The notes beneath the pieces are model-generated. The model was not told the DNA's origin. It saw nothing but the letters and a program-made list of their open reading frames with translations, and ran no database searches. A stretch of 64,000 nucleotides of DNA from Pedobacter sp. Hv1. GTDB lineage: Bacteria > Bacteroidota > Bacteroidia > Sphingobacteriales > Sphingobacteriaceae. Where the stretch lies: contig NZ_LLWP01000014.1 in the NCBI RefSeq assembly GCF_001412215.1, positions 1-64,000 of the forward strand, written 5' to 3'. Both the position numbers and the translations under genes were made by a program. How positions within the stretch are numbered: position 1 is the first letter of the stretch; each line of letters opens with the position of its first letter. Below, piece by piece: positions 26,584 to 33,491 of this stretch.

Positions 26584-27333
26584 ATGAAACTGAACTTAAA
26601 AGTATGGCGACAAGAAAATAGCGCTCAAAAAGGCAAGCTTGTTGATTATGAACTTGATGGGGTAACCACACACATGTCTTTTCTCGAAATGATGGACATG
26701 CTCAATGAAAGATTGATACAGCTTGGAGAACGGGTAATTGAATTTGACCACGATTGTAGGGAAGGGATCTGTGGCCAATGTGGCTTAATGATCAATGGTC
26801 GTGCACATGGGCCATTGGCAAATACCACTACTTGCCAGCTTCACATGCGCAGTTTTAAAGATGGTGATACCATTTATGTAGAACCTTTTAGAGCAAAAGC
26901 TTTTCCTATTTTAAGAGACTTGAAGATTGATCGGAGCAGTTTTGATCGGATTATCAGTTCTGGTGGTTTCATTTCTGCTTCTACCGGCTCGGCTCCAGAA
27001 GCCAATGCTATCCCGATAGGGCACCAACAAGCTGAGGATGCTTTTGATGTAGCGGCCTGTATTGGTTGTGGTGCTTGTGTAGCTACGTGTAAAAACTCAA
27101 GTGCAGCGCTTTTTACAGCAGCAAAAATAGTGCATCTGGCTTTGCTTCCACAAGGGAAATTAGAAGAAGAAACCAGAGTGAACGCTATGGTAGGGCAGAT
27201 GAATGCCGAAGATTTTGGCCATTGTTCCAATACTGAAGCTTGCGAAGTAGAATGTCCACAGCATATCTCGGTACTATCTATTGCCAGAATGAATTACGAA
27301 TGGCAAAAATCAGCTTTGCTTAGAAAGGATTAA
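26584..27333 (+). CDS. sdhB: Succinate dehydrogenase/fumarate reductase iron-sulfur subunit
   Basis: 249 residues. The [2Fe-2S] ligands are in DCREGICGQCG and TTTCQLH, the [4Fe-4S] ligands in CIGCGACVATCK, and the [3Fe-4S] part in HCSNTEACEVECPQHI. That is the full complement for electron transfer from FAD to heme and quinone. It ends the operon porin-transporter-sdhC-sdhA-sdhB. Its stop codon overlaps that of the convergent gene at 27330, and I see no terminator hairpin there. Confidence 0.94.
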   Translation: MKLNLKVWRQENSAQKGKLVDYELDGVTTHMSFLEMMDMLNERLIQLGERVIEFDHDCREGICGQCGLMINGRAHGPLANTTTCQLHMRSFKDGDTIYVEPFRAKAFPILRDLKIDRSSFDRIISSGGFISASTGSAPEANAIPIGHQQAEDAFDVAACIGCGACVATCKNSSAALFTAAKIVHLALLPQGKLEEETRVNAMVGQMNAEDFGHCSNTEACEVECPQHISVLSIARMNYEWQKSALLRKD

Positions 27334-27944
27334 GGCTGCTTCTTTTTTTGTAGTTTAAGTCTATTTTGCTCTAAATAAATGCTCATTTGCATTAATCGCT
27401 CCATGCGTAGGTGTATATTTTGGTGGTTAACATTTGGTGTTGTATTGACCATTGGATAAATGAGCATTTTATTGCTGGTGATGTTCTCTAAACATTCGGA
27501 AATGGTATGGTAAGCAGAGAAATCTTCGTTAATGATCAAATCAAAACAGGACTCATAGATCACTAAAAATTCGAAACCATAAAGTGAATCTGTCCAAAAT
27601 AAATTTGGCGAAAGTGGGATCAAAGTAGCATCGCCTGAAGAGGTATTGCTGACCAAAATTTTTAAGTTAGAATCAAGTGCATCGCTAATCACTTCCAATA
27701 GTAAATCGGTATGGCTGATGTTTTTTAAACTCTCTATATTTTTGCCCAAAATAAAGAGTGCTGCCTTCGATTGTTTGGCAAGTTTAACCACATTAACAAG
27801 CTGCATCCAAACCAACTCTGCTGTTGATTCTTTTGCGGCAGTTGGAAGAAGCTTGACGTTGAACAAACGATCTATGGTTTCATTATTTGTAATTCCTGAA
27901 AAATCACTTTGACCTTCCAAGAGATAGGTTAATATTTTTTCCAT
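27330..27944 (-). CDS. GT25-like protein lacking the catalytic motif
   Basis: 204 residues without a signal peptide. It has no recognised active-site motif, but it aligns by eye along its length with the neighbouring GT25 protein: WMQLVNVVKLAKQSKAALFILGKN matches the neighbour's FQSFQKIVELAVEKELDYVIICEDD region, SPNLFWTDSLYGFEFLVIYESCFD matches NPNLVWVGGFTGLQFTVVFKKFY, and IYPMVNTTPN matches CYPTISTQRS. The acidic EDD that binds the metal is replaced by GKN (about residues 67-69). I infer a diverged paralogue that is inactive or has another role, possibly a partner of the active enzyme. Last gene of the peptide locus, 1 bp from the GT25 gene. Confidence 0.7.
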   Translation of the reverse strand: MEKILTYLLEGQSDFSGITNNETIDRLFNVKLLPTAAKESTAELVWMQLVNVVKLAKQSKAALFILGKNIESLKNISHTDLLLEVISDALDSNLKILVSNTSSGDATLIPLSPNLFWTDSLYGFEFLVIYESCFDLIINEDFSAYHTISECLENITSNKMLIYPMVNTTPNVNHQNIHLRMERLMQMSIYLEQNRLKLQKKKQP

Positions 27945-27945
27945 C

Positions 27946-28599
27946 TCAATAATTTACAAGGTCAAAATATTGGGATATTTTATAGAGTCGATCCAATTTC
28001 TGATTACAGGTTTCGAAGTAACTTTCCACTTGCATATCGTTATTTTCTGTGGTCGCATCAGAATAGCCATAAGAACGTTGAGTAGATATGGTTGGGTAAC
28101 AGCAATAGATATGGTCGCTCAAATAGGCCAACTCAAGGTCAAATGGTTTCTGCCCAAGTGTAAATGGTAAAATCTGAGCATAAAATTTTTTGAAAACCAC
28201 TGTAAATTGAAGTCCGGTAAAACCTCCAACCCATACCAGATTTGGGTTAAAGAACAATGCATCGTGTACATTGCTCATTCCACCTAACAGGGCATCAAAT
28301 TCTAACTCTTGCCCAAGTTTAATCTGTGCATTCAATAAATGTTTGTTGTAGTTTGAAGTAAATACATGGTCATCCTCACAAATAATCACATAGTCGAGCT
28401 CTTTTTCAACAGCAAGCTCCACAATTTTTTGGAAAGACTGAAACAATCCTAATGCTCCCCTTTGCCGTTCTACAGCCTTAAAAATTGTAATTTCGAATTC
28501 TTGATGAGCAGAGAACTCTTTTTCGATGTTGAGCTTTCTATCTGTCCTTTTTTCGAGGTTGATGATATAGGTTTGGTGTTTAGGATTGTCTATTCTCAT
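27946..28599 (-). CDS. GT25-family glycosyltransferase
   Basis: 217 residues. The start YIINLEKRTDRK and the following RGALGLFQSFQKIVELA and DYVIICEDDHVF (Glu-75, Asp-76, Asp-77) are the signature of the GT25 family (LPS and collagen glycosyltransferases), with a downstream FTGLQFTVVFKKF acceptor-side segment. It transfers a sugar from a nucleotide donor in the cytoplasm. Position at the end of the disulfide-peptide locus raises the possibility that a peptide or a cell-surface component is the acceptor; that is inference. It starts 14 bp after the transglycosylase gene. Confidence 0.85.
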   Translation of the reverse strand: MRIDNPKHQTYIINLEKRTDRKLNIEKEFSAHQEFEITIFKAVERQRGALGLFQSFQKIVELAVEKELDYVIICEDDHVFTSNYNKHLLNAQIKLGQELEFDALLGGMSNVHDALFFNPNLVWVGGFTGLQFTVVFKKFYAQILPFTLGQKPFDLELAYLSDHIYCCYPTISTQRSYGYSDATTENNDMQVESYFETCNQKLDRLYKISQYFDLVNY

Positions 28600-28613
28600 T
28601 TACTTTTAAGCGA

Positions 28614-30425
28614 TTAATGAACAAGTGTAAACAAACGGGCTAAATGAGCAGTGTTTAAGTTGTTCAGCTCCAATTCTCCAATTTGGTAAAACTCAATTTT
28701 GTTGCCCATAGCAAGCAATTGATCTTTGGTGATCATCCGATTGGCTACTAACATGCCCAGCTTGTTTTCGATATGTTTGGAAAGGTTATGGTTCAATTGT
28801 TCGCTTTTTGCAATCAACGCCTCTAAAAAGAAACGAGGACGTGGGATAATGTAACTGATTGCCAAACACTCTAATACATTTAACTCGTCAACAGTTTTAT
28901 TGTAATAAAACTTTGCAGCTTCGTTTATGCCATATATTTCGGGGCCCAACTCAATCACCTGAAGATAGATTTCCAAAATCCTTTCTTTTCTGATCTTGAA
29001 ATAATTCTCCATCAGCAAGGTCAAAATCAATTCTTCCAATTTTCTGGTTATGGATTTTTCTTCGCCCAAACATAAATTTTTAATCAACTGCATGCTCAGT
29101 GTACTCGCCCCTTTAAAAAATTGTTTTTGAGCAAGGTTATTGGCTATGGCAACACCAATAAAATAGCTGTCTATTCCGTTATGCTTGTAAAAATTTGGGT
29201 CTTCAGAAAGTTGGATAATTTTGGACAGTAAATGTTGATTTTCGGTATCTCCAGTGGATTTTGAAATGTGAAGTACACGGTGATTCTCTCGATTGATGGT
29301 GCTTTTAAAACTGAAATCATTTTCAAGGTAAAGGAGGTCTATTCCAGGGTTTATAATTTTAAGCTCTTCTGTATTGTAATCTAAATCAAATTTATAGTGT
29401 AGCGGATCTGACCATAAAAAACCAAGAGAAAACCCAACACAAATTTCGCCTTCGCTGCTAAAGTCTTTTAATGGATTGGTCTGTAAATTGGGGATCAGCG
29501 CAATCAAATGTTCAACTTTTGAGGTGAGATAGAGCATCATCGAACACAAGTCTTCCTCATATTGATAACGACCCTTCATTTCTAAGAGAACCTGATTAAA
29601 TTGGACGGTTGAATCAGGATTTAGTTCTATTCTATCGTCAAATTGGTCAATAATGAATAAAACATTGAGGTCTTTTAAAGCTAAGGGCTGATTGGATACT
29701 TTTTTACTGTTCAAAATTACGCTCTTGGCATAGGTGCCAATGGTCAATTGCTGTTGTATACCGATGGCTATTTTTCCTCTTAAATGAGCAGTCTGTAAGC
29801 TGTCTGAACTGTTAAGAAGGAGGTTGGTTACCGCATACAAGATTTTATGCCGATTGAATCGAATCAAAACACGGTATTTGGATTGGAGGCTTGCAAAATT
29901 ATTTAACTCAAATACAATTTTCTGTTTTTCAAAAATGAGCTGTTCCACCACTACTATTGGTCGAGTACGGTCTTGATCAAAAAACTGAAGTTGAGCTGTC
30001 TTGATGGTACTATATCTACATATTTTGGGATATTTTCTTGCAAACAAGTTGGTTATTCTCGCTAATACATTTTGAAGTAGTGGAGTGTTTGTCTTTTCGG
30101 TTTTTGTATGATCTGTATTTGTTGAAGTTTGGTTTGCAGGTTGATGATAGCAATTTAAATTGCCAATACGCAACACAAGAAATTGTGGTCGTATAGATAA
30201 ACCAAGCCTAACAGAATCAATTTCTAAATATAAAGTAGCTTTAGTTAAAGTAAGTTGTTTGAAATAGATGCCTTTAATAGAAAACCCTATGGTTGAAATG
30301 CTAACCATACAACCTGTTTTCTTTTTAATCAACCTGCAAAAATAGGAGAGAATCTGTTTTTTTAAGGCATAGCTGATCATTAAGACTATACAAATGAATA
30401 ACAAAAAGAAAAGCAAAAATTTCAC
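28614..30425 (-). CDS. AsmA-like/GT51 peptidoglycan transglycosylase fusion
   Basis: 603 residues: one N-terminal membrane helix (3-19), a long beta-rich periplasmic segment (about 40-390) resembling AsmA-type domains, then a GT51 domain (about 395-560). GT51 motifs are SEDPNFYKHNGID (catalytic Glu-408), GASTLSMQLIKN (439-450, usual form GGSTITQQLAKN) and RKERILEIYLQVIELG (second Glu-485). No transpeptidase domain follows. It would polymerise glycan strands from lipid II. The sequence around GASTLSMQ and GPEIYG deviates from housekeeping enzymes. It lies inside the peptide locus, so a dedicated envelope role is likely. Confidence 0.82.
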   Translation of the reverse strand: MKFLLFFLLFICIVLMISYALKKQILSYFCRLIKKKTGCMVSISTIGFSIKGIYFKQLTLTKATLYLEIDSVRLGLSIRPQFLVLRIGNLNCYHQPANQTSTNTDHTKTEKTNTPLLQNVLARITNLFARKYPKICRYSTIKTAQLQFFDQDRTRPIVVVEQLIFEKQKIVFELNNFASLQSKYRVLIRFNRHKILYAVTNLLLNSSDSLQTAHLRGKIAIGIQQQLTIGTYAKSVILNSKKVSNQPLALKDLNVLFIIDQFDDRIELNPDSTVQFNQVLLEMKGRYQYEEDLCSMMLYLTSKVEHLIALIPNLQTNPLKDFSSEGEICVGFSLGFLWSDPLHYKFDLDYNTEELKIINPGIDLLYLENDFSFKSTINRENHRVLHISKSTGDTENQHLLSKIIQLSEDPNFYKHNGIDSYFIGVAIANNLAQKQFFKGASTLSMQLIKNLCLGEEKSITRKLEELILTLLMENYFKIRKERILEIYLQVIELGPEIYGINEAAKFYYNKTVDELNVLECLAISYIIPRPRFFLEALIAKSEQLNHNLSKHIENKLGMLVANRMITKDQLLAMGNKIEFYQIGELELNNLNTAHLARLFTLVH

Positions 30426-30456
30426 AGGAATAGGGGTTAAGATAAACTCAAAATGA

Positions 30457-30972
30457 TCATTTATTTTCTTTGATAATCAATGCACCAAACCTGCCAAAGT
30501 CATCAATCGTTTCTGGTAAAAACACCAGCCGTTCCTTTTTCAATTTACTTTCTACATAATATCGATAAGGAAGGATATGGAAATCATCTAGGTAGATATA
30601 TTTGGCATCTAAAGCCATTACTTTTGGGAAATTGAAAATGCGATCTTCCAGGTTTCCGTAATCGTAAAATACAAAGTCAAATTTTTGTTGCTCCAATTTA
30701 TCAATTCCATCTAAAATAGTAATGTCCTTGTTAAGGAGCTCTTTAACCATGGCGGTGGTTTTATTACCCCATGCAATGTCTGTATCTATAGAAGTTACAT
30801 TTTGAAACTTTTCTGTGAACATTACCGTACTGATACCGCTTCCAAGGTCTAAAATGTGTTCTAGTTCAAAACTGTTAATGAGTCTGATGCAGTATTGTAA
30901 AGCGGGCAAACTTGCGGCCATTGCTTTCTGGTTTTGATCAAAATGTTTAAAATATGCTTCGTAGATCTCCAT
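30457..30972 (-). CDS. Class I SAM methyltransferase-like protein
   Basis: 171 residues. Motif I is HILDLGSGISTVMF (about 39-52), motif II is VTSIDTDIAWG, and the post-motif strand is FDFVFYDYG (about 98-106), followed by YIYLDDFH. The fold is that of a Rossmann-type methyltransferase, somewhat short at the C-terminus. The substrate is unknown. It starts 1 bp after the M15 peptidase gene, so it belongs to the same transcript, and could modify a peptide or a sugar made by the locus. Confidence 0.75.
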   Translation of the reverse strand: MEIYEAYFKHFDQNQKAMAASLPALQYCIRLINSFELEHILDLGSGISTVMFTEKFQNVTSIDTDIAWGNKTTAMVKELLNKDITILDGIDKLEQQKFDFVFYDYGNLEDRIFNFPKVMALDAKYIYLDDFHILPYRYYVESKLKKERLVFLPETIDDFGRFGALIIKENK

Positions 30973-30973
30973 G

Positions 30974-31567
30974 TTATGAACGGTGTTCGATAAGGTTATG
31001 ATTGGTTTGCAATAGCGGTAAATATTTCTCTTTCATCAGTTGTTCAATATCTTTCAAGGTATATATAGCTAATGGCGAAGCGTAAAAGTTAGCCTGTAAA
31101 TGTCCGCTGTCTTTGAAATCTTTCCATTCATGCCCCGAACAAATACCTAGTTTTTTTGCTTCTTTGGCCAATATTTCATAGCCATTAATACCATTATATA
31201 AGTTTTCATTGTCCCAGCATATTTTCGAATCAAGTATCCAAGCACAATCTACAGCCAAACCATATTGGTGCCATGATAGGCCCGGAAGTGCATCTGTTAC
31301 ATAAGGCCCCTGCTGTTCGCCAACAATAAATAAACAATACGCCAAAAAATCTGCCTGTTCGTTTTGGAACATTTTTATTTTTTCGGCTATATCTTCATTA
31401 GACCTAGATCTTCGCCAATAAACAGCTTGTGTAAAGGTATTCCTATTCCCATTTCGCAGTGCGAAGGTTACACCTAAACGTTCACAGTTGTTTAAGATGA
31501 TGGCCATCTTCTCGGCAAATTCAGGTTCCAGTTCGCTTAAAATTTGCTGGTTCTTGTCTAAAAGCAT
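30974..31567 (-). CDS. M15-family peptidase (VanY/endolysin-like), cytoplasmic form
   Basis: 197 residues. The zinc ligands of the M15 family are readable: His-100 (LSWHQYGLAVD), Asp-107 and His-156 (KDSGHLQ), with HEWKDF corresponding to the conserved W-x-x-F segment. Such enzymes cut D-Ala-D-Ala or L-Ala-D-Glu bonds of peptidoglycan peptides and are frequent in phage lysins. There is no signal peptide, so it either acts in the cytoplasm, is released by another route, or works on the locus product. It follows peptide gene A by about 83 bp on the minus strand. Confidence 0.83.
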   Translation of the reverse strand: MLLDKNQQILSELEPEFAEKMAIILNNCERLGVTFALRNGNRNTFTQAVYWRRSRSNEDIAEKIKMFQNEQADFLAYCLFIVGEQQGPYVTDALPGLSWHQYGLAVDCAWILDSKICWDNENLYNGINGYEILAKEAKKLGICSGHEWKDFKDSGHLQANFYASPLAIYTLKDIEQLMKEKYLPLLQTNHNLIEHRS

Positions 31568-31608
31568 AAATTTTATTGGCTTTTCATTTGAACAGATATT
31601 GAGGTATG

Positions 31609-31636
31609 AATCGGCAAATCAATTGATTTGCCGATT
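31609..31636. repeat. Perfect 28-bp palindrome downstream of peptide gene A
   Basis: The half ATCGGCAAATCAA and its reverse complement abut without a loop, flanked by one more complementary pair (A/T), giving a 28-bp perfect palindrome. It starts 14 bp after the stop codon of peptide A. The same unit recurs after peptides B (imperfect), C and E but not after D. No T run follows on the minus strand, so it is not a standard terminator. Confidence 0.85.
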
Positions 31637-31650
31637 GTTGTAACTGAGGG

Positions 31651-31881
31651 TTATCCTATTAATGAACAACCAGCACCCCAATGTGGGCAATTATTCTCTG
31701 TTTCAGCCAACATGTCGTCTATTTCTCCTGGCGAACAGGTAGTTACACCCCATGCACCTTGGCCTGGACAGAAGCAAGACCACTCCTGACAGCCGCTACC
31801 ATCTCCACCAATAATCTTCTTTAGTTCACTTTTGGTCAACACCTCGTCCATAGACAAGTTTTTGAGATTGATTTTTTTCAT
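31651..31881 (-). CDS. Double-glycine-leader, six-cysteine peptide precursor A
   Basis: 76 residues. The leader MKKINLKNLSMDEVLTKSEL-KKIIGG ends in Gly-25/Gly-26, the cut site of C39-type peptidases; the class resembles GG-leader natural product precursors of Bacteroidota. The 50-residue core starts DGSGCQEW and has Cys-31, 36, 38, 49, 65 and 72. An acidic segment (SPGEIDDMLAETENN) that could be helical lies between Cys-49 and Cys-65, and the end is glycine-rich (HWGAGCSLIG). It has the longest tail of the five. The six cysteines and the VKOR-thioredoxin gene upstream imply three disulfides. The biological activity is unknown. Confidence 0.88.
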   Translation of the reverse strand: MKKINLKNLSMDEVLTKSELKKIIGGDGSGCQEWSCFCPGQGAWGVTTCSPGEIDDMLAETENNCPHWGAGCSLIG

Positions 31882-31905
31882 TTTGTTTAGGTTTTAAAGA
31901 ATCAA

Positions 31906-31935
31906 AATGTTCATCACTCTGGAACATTATCAGAG
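31906..31935 (-). promoter_or_regulatory. Leader element of peptide gene A: two mutually exclusive hairpins
   Basis: On the minus strand CTCTG-N9-CAGAG can pair, but its 9-base loop holds AATGTTC, which can instead pair with the GAACATT that follows (plus-strand 31906-31912). The element ends 24 bp before the start codon. Similar elements precede genes B, D and E. Confidence 0.55.
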
Positions 31936-32010
31936 CGCCTTTTACGGGCGGTTTTCTGTGGTTATAATAGTTCAAGTTGAGTTGTAATCGATGTGGATTT
32001 TAATCGATAG

Positions 32011-32036
32011 ATCGGCAAATCAATTGATCTTCAGAT
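32011..32036. repeat. Degenerate copy of the palindrome, downstream of peptide gene B
   Basis: The left half ATCGGCAAATCAA is intact; the right half has TTGATCTTCAGAT instead of TTGATTTGCCGAT, so pairing is weakened. It lies 19 bp after the stop codon of gene B. Confidence 0.7.
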
Positions 32037-32055
32037 TGTTGGGGCTGGTTGATAG

Positions 32056-32280
32056 TTACATCATAGAACAACCACCGCCCCATGGGCAGCTCGATTCCAT
32101 GGCAGAAAACATTGCCTCTACTTCCCATGCGTCGCAGGTAGAAGCCCACCATGTGCCTTGGCCTGGGCAATAGCAAAGCCAGCTCTGACAGCCACTACCA
32201 TCTCCACCAACAATTTTCTTCAGTTCATTTTTGGTCAATACCTCGTCCATAGACAAGTTTTTGAGATTGATTTTTTTCAT
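32056..32280 (-). CDS. Double-glycine-leader, six-cysteine peptide precursor B
   Basis: 74 residues with the same 26-residue leader type (LSMDEVLTKNELKKIVGG). The core DGSGCQSWLCYCPGQGTW has Cys-31, 36 and 38, then Cys-49, 65 and 71. The segment between Cys-49 and Cys-65 reads DAWEVEAMFSAMESS, and the end is PWGGGCSMM. Leader residues are almost identical to A while the core differs at about half of the positions, the usual picture for a family whose cores diversify under a fixed maturation machinery. Confidence 0.88.
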   Translation of the reverse strand: MKKINLKNLSMDEVLTKNELKKIVGGDGSGCQSWLCYCPGQGTWWASTCDAWEVEAMFSAMESSCPWGGGCSMM

Positions 32281-32309
32281 TTTGTTTAGGTTTTAAAGAT
32301 CAAAATGTT

Positions 32310-32334
32310 CACTCACTCTGGAACATCATCAGAG
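32310..32334 (-). promoter_or_regulatory. Leader element of peptide gene B: two mutually exclusive hairpins
   Basis: CTCTG (32316-32320) and CAGAG (32330-32334) frame GAACATCAT. The alternative partner is the upstream-strand ATGTTC near 32305-32310. Here one terminal pair of the second stem becomes a G-U pair on the transcript, so pairing is kept. Confidence 0.5.
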
Positions 32335-32395
32335 GATTTTTTACAGCCAGAGTGGTTCAAACTAGCTCATTATTGATTTAAATTGTAAAGAATAG

Positions 32396-32420
32396 ATCGG
32401 CAAATCAATTGATTTGCCGA
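32396..32420. repeat. Palindrome copy downstream of peptide gene C
   Basis: TCGGCAAATCAA and its reverse complement give a 24-bp perfect palindrome (32397-32420). The outermost pair of the longer copies is lost by a C after position 32420. It lies about 20 bp after the stop codon of gene C. Confidence 0.85.
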
Positions 32421-32440
32421 CCATTTTAATCGATTGCTAA

Positions 32441-32668
32441 TTAATATGTTGTACAGAAGCCACCACCACTTGAGCAATTATCTTCTAGCACAATATACAT
32501 GGCGTCTACTTCTACTGAAGAGCAGGTAAATGCGTCCCAAAAGCCTACGCCTGGGCAGTAACAAACCCATACCTGACAGCCACTACCATTGCCACCAATA
32601 ATTTTCTTGAGTTCATTTTTGCTCAACACCTCATCGCTAGACAAGTTTTTGAAATTGATTTTTTTCAT
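32441..32668 (-). CDS. Double-glycine-leader, six-cysteine peptide precursor C
   Basis: 75 residues and the most divergent of the six-cysteine members: leader MKKINFKNLSSDEVLSKNEL-KKIIGG, core NGSGCQVWVCYCPGVGFW. Cysteines are at 31, 36, 38, 49, 65 and 72, the last in GGGFCTTY. The usual Pro-Trp after Cys-65 is replaced by Ser-Ser. Its upstream leader element is also degenerate (the CTCTGGAACAT motif reads CATAGCCTAT), so C may be expressed differently. Confidence 0.87.
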   Translation of the reverse strand: MKKINFKNLSSDEVLSKNELKKIIGGNGSGCQVWVCYCPGVGFWDAFTCSSVEVDAMYIVLEDNCSSGGGFCTTY

Positions 32669-32813
32669 TTTGTTTAGGTTTTAATGATCAAAATGTTTCA
32701 TCACCATAGCCTATCATCAGCATGCCTTTTAGGAGCAACTTTCTGTCGTTGGCAAAAGTAGTTTCAGCTATTGTTGGTGATTTTTATCTCTTAATTGTTG
32801 TAATTGAAAACGA

Positions 32814-33038
32814 TTAGATCAATCCACAACCACCGCCCCATGGACAATTCTCTTGCATGGTAGCATGCAGATAATCTGCTTCTGCAAAAGAACAGGTATA
32901 CGTAGTCCATGAACCTTGACCTGGGCAGTAACAATACCAGTTTTGACAGCCGCTACCGTTTCCGCCAACAATTTTCTTTAGTTCGCTTTTGTCCAATACC
33001 TCATCCATAGGTAAGTTTTTCAGATTGATTTTTTTCAT
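32814..33038 (-). CDS. Double-glycine-leader, six-cysteine peptide precursor D
   Basis: 74 residues. The leader has LPMDEVLDKSELKKIVGG, and the core NGSGCQNWYCYCPGQGSW carries Cys-31, 36, 38, 49, 65 and 71 and ends PWGGGCGLI. The region between Cys-49 and Cys-65 (SFAEADYLHATMQEN) keeps the acidic, possibly helical character. It is the only member without the palindrome after its stop codon. Confidence 0.88.
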   Translation of the reverse strand: MKKINLKNLPMDEVLDKSELKKIVGGNGSGCQNWYCYCPGQGSWTTYTCSFAEADYLHATMQENCPWGGGCGLI

Positions 33039-33062
33039 TTTATTTAGGTTTTAAAGGTCATG

Positions 33063-33091
33063 ATGTTCATCACTCTGGAACATCATCAGAG
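33063..33091 (-). promoter_or_regulatory. Leader element of peptide gene D: mutually exclusive hairpins with a compensatory change
   Basis: CTCTG (33073-33077) and CAGAG (33087-33091) frame GAACATCAT. The other arm is GATGTTC in place of AATGTTC, while the partner is GAACATC in place of GAACATT. Both sides of the pair changed together relative to gene A, which supports pairing. Confidence 0.55.
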
Positions 33092-33168
33092 TGCCTTTTT
33101 TGGCAATTTTCTGTAGTAAGGACGAGTTCAACACTGTTAGTGTTTGATCGCTTCATTGATTTGAATAG

Positions 33169-33194
33169 ATCGGCAAATCAATTGATTTGCCGAT
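33169..33194. repeat. Perfect 26-bp palindrome downstream of peptide gene E
   Basis: The full unit (half ATCGGCAAATCAA plus its reverse complement) lies 19 bp after the stop codon of gene E. Confidence 0.85.
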
Positions 33195-33213
33195 TGTTGT
33201 AATCTGTTGATTG

Positions 33214-33438
33214 TTACATCATTGAACAACCACCACCCCAAGAGCAAGTTGCGTCTATGTTATCCCACATCGTATTGATTTCTCCTTGGTCGTAGGTAGT
33301 TACACCCCATGTACCTTGGCCAGGGCAGTAACAAAGCCAGTCTTGACCACCGCTACCACCTCCTCCAACAATTTTCTTGAGGTCATTTTTGGTCAATACC
33401 TCATCCATAGGTAAGTTTTTTAGATTGATTTTTTTCAT
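33214..33438 (-). CDS. Double-glycine-leader peptide precursor E, four cysteines
   Basis: 74 residues, first of the five in transcription order. The leader has LPMDEVLTKNDLKKIVGG; the core starts GGSGGQDWLCYCPGQGTWGVTTY. Relative to its paralogues, Cys-31 is Gly and Cys-49 is Tyr, while Cys-36, 38, 65 and 71 stay. The simultaneous loss of exactly two cysteines suggests they form one disulfide in the others. The end is SWGGGCSMM. Its gene begins 124 bp after the stop of the C39-like/VKOR gene. Confidence 0.87.
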   Translation of the reverse strand: MKKINLKNLPMDEVLTKNDLKKIVGGGGSGGQDWLCYCPGQGTWGVTTYDQGEINTMWDNIDATCSWGGGCSMM

Positions 33439-33461
33439 TTTGTTAGGTATTAATGATAAAA

Positions 33462-33491
33462 ATGTTCAATCACTCCGGAACATTATCAGAG
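33462..33491 (-). promoter_or_regulatory. Leader element of peptide gene E
   Basis: AATGTTC (about 33462-33468) and GAACATT (33478-33484) are perfect inverted repeats ten bases apart. The competing stem is CTCCG/CAGAG with one mismatch, so in this copy the second hairpin should dominate. Confidence 0.5.

Noticed and set aside
31991..32173. Open frame of 60 residues on the plus strand over peptide gene B
   Set aside because: It is antisense to a member of the peptide family, with no start context, and is not repeated over the paralogues.
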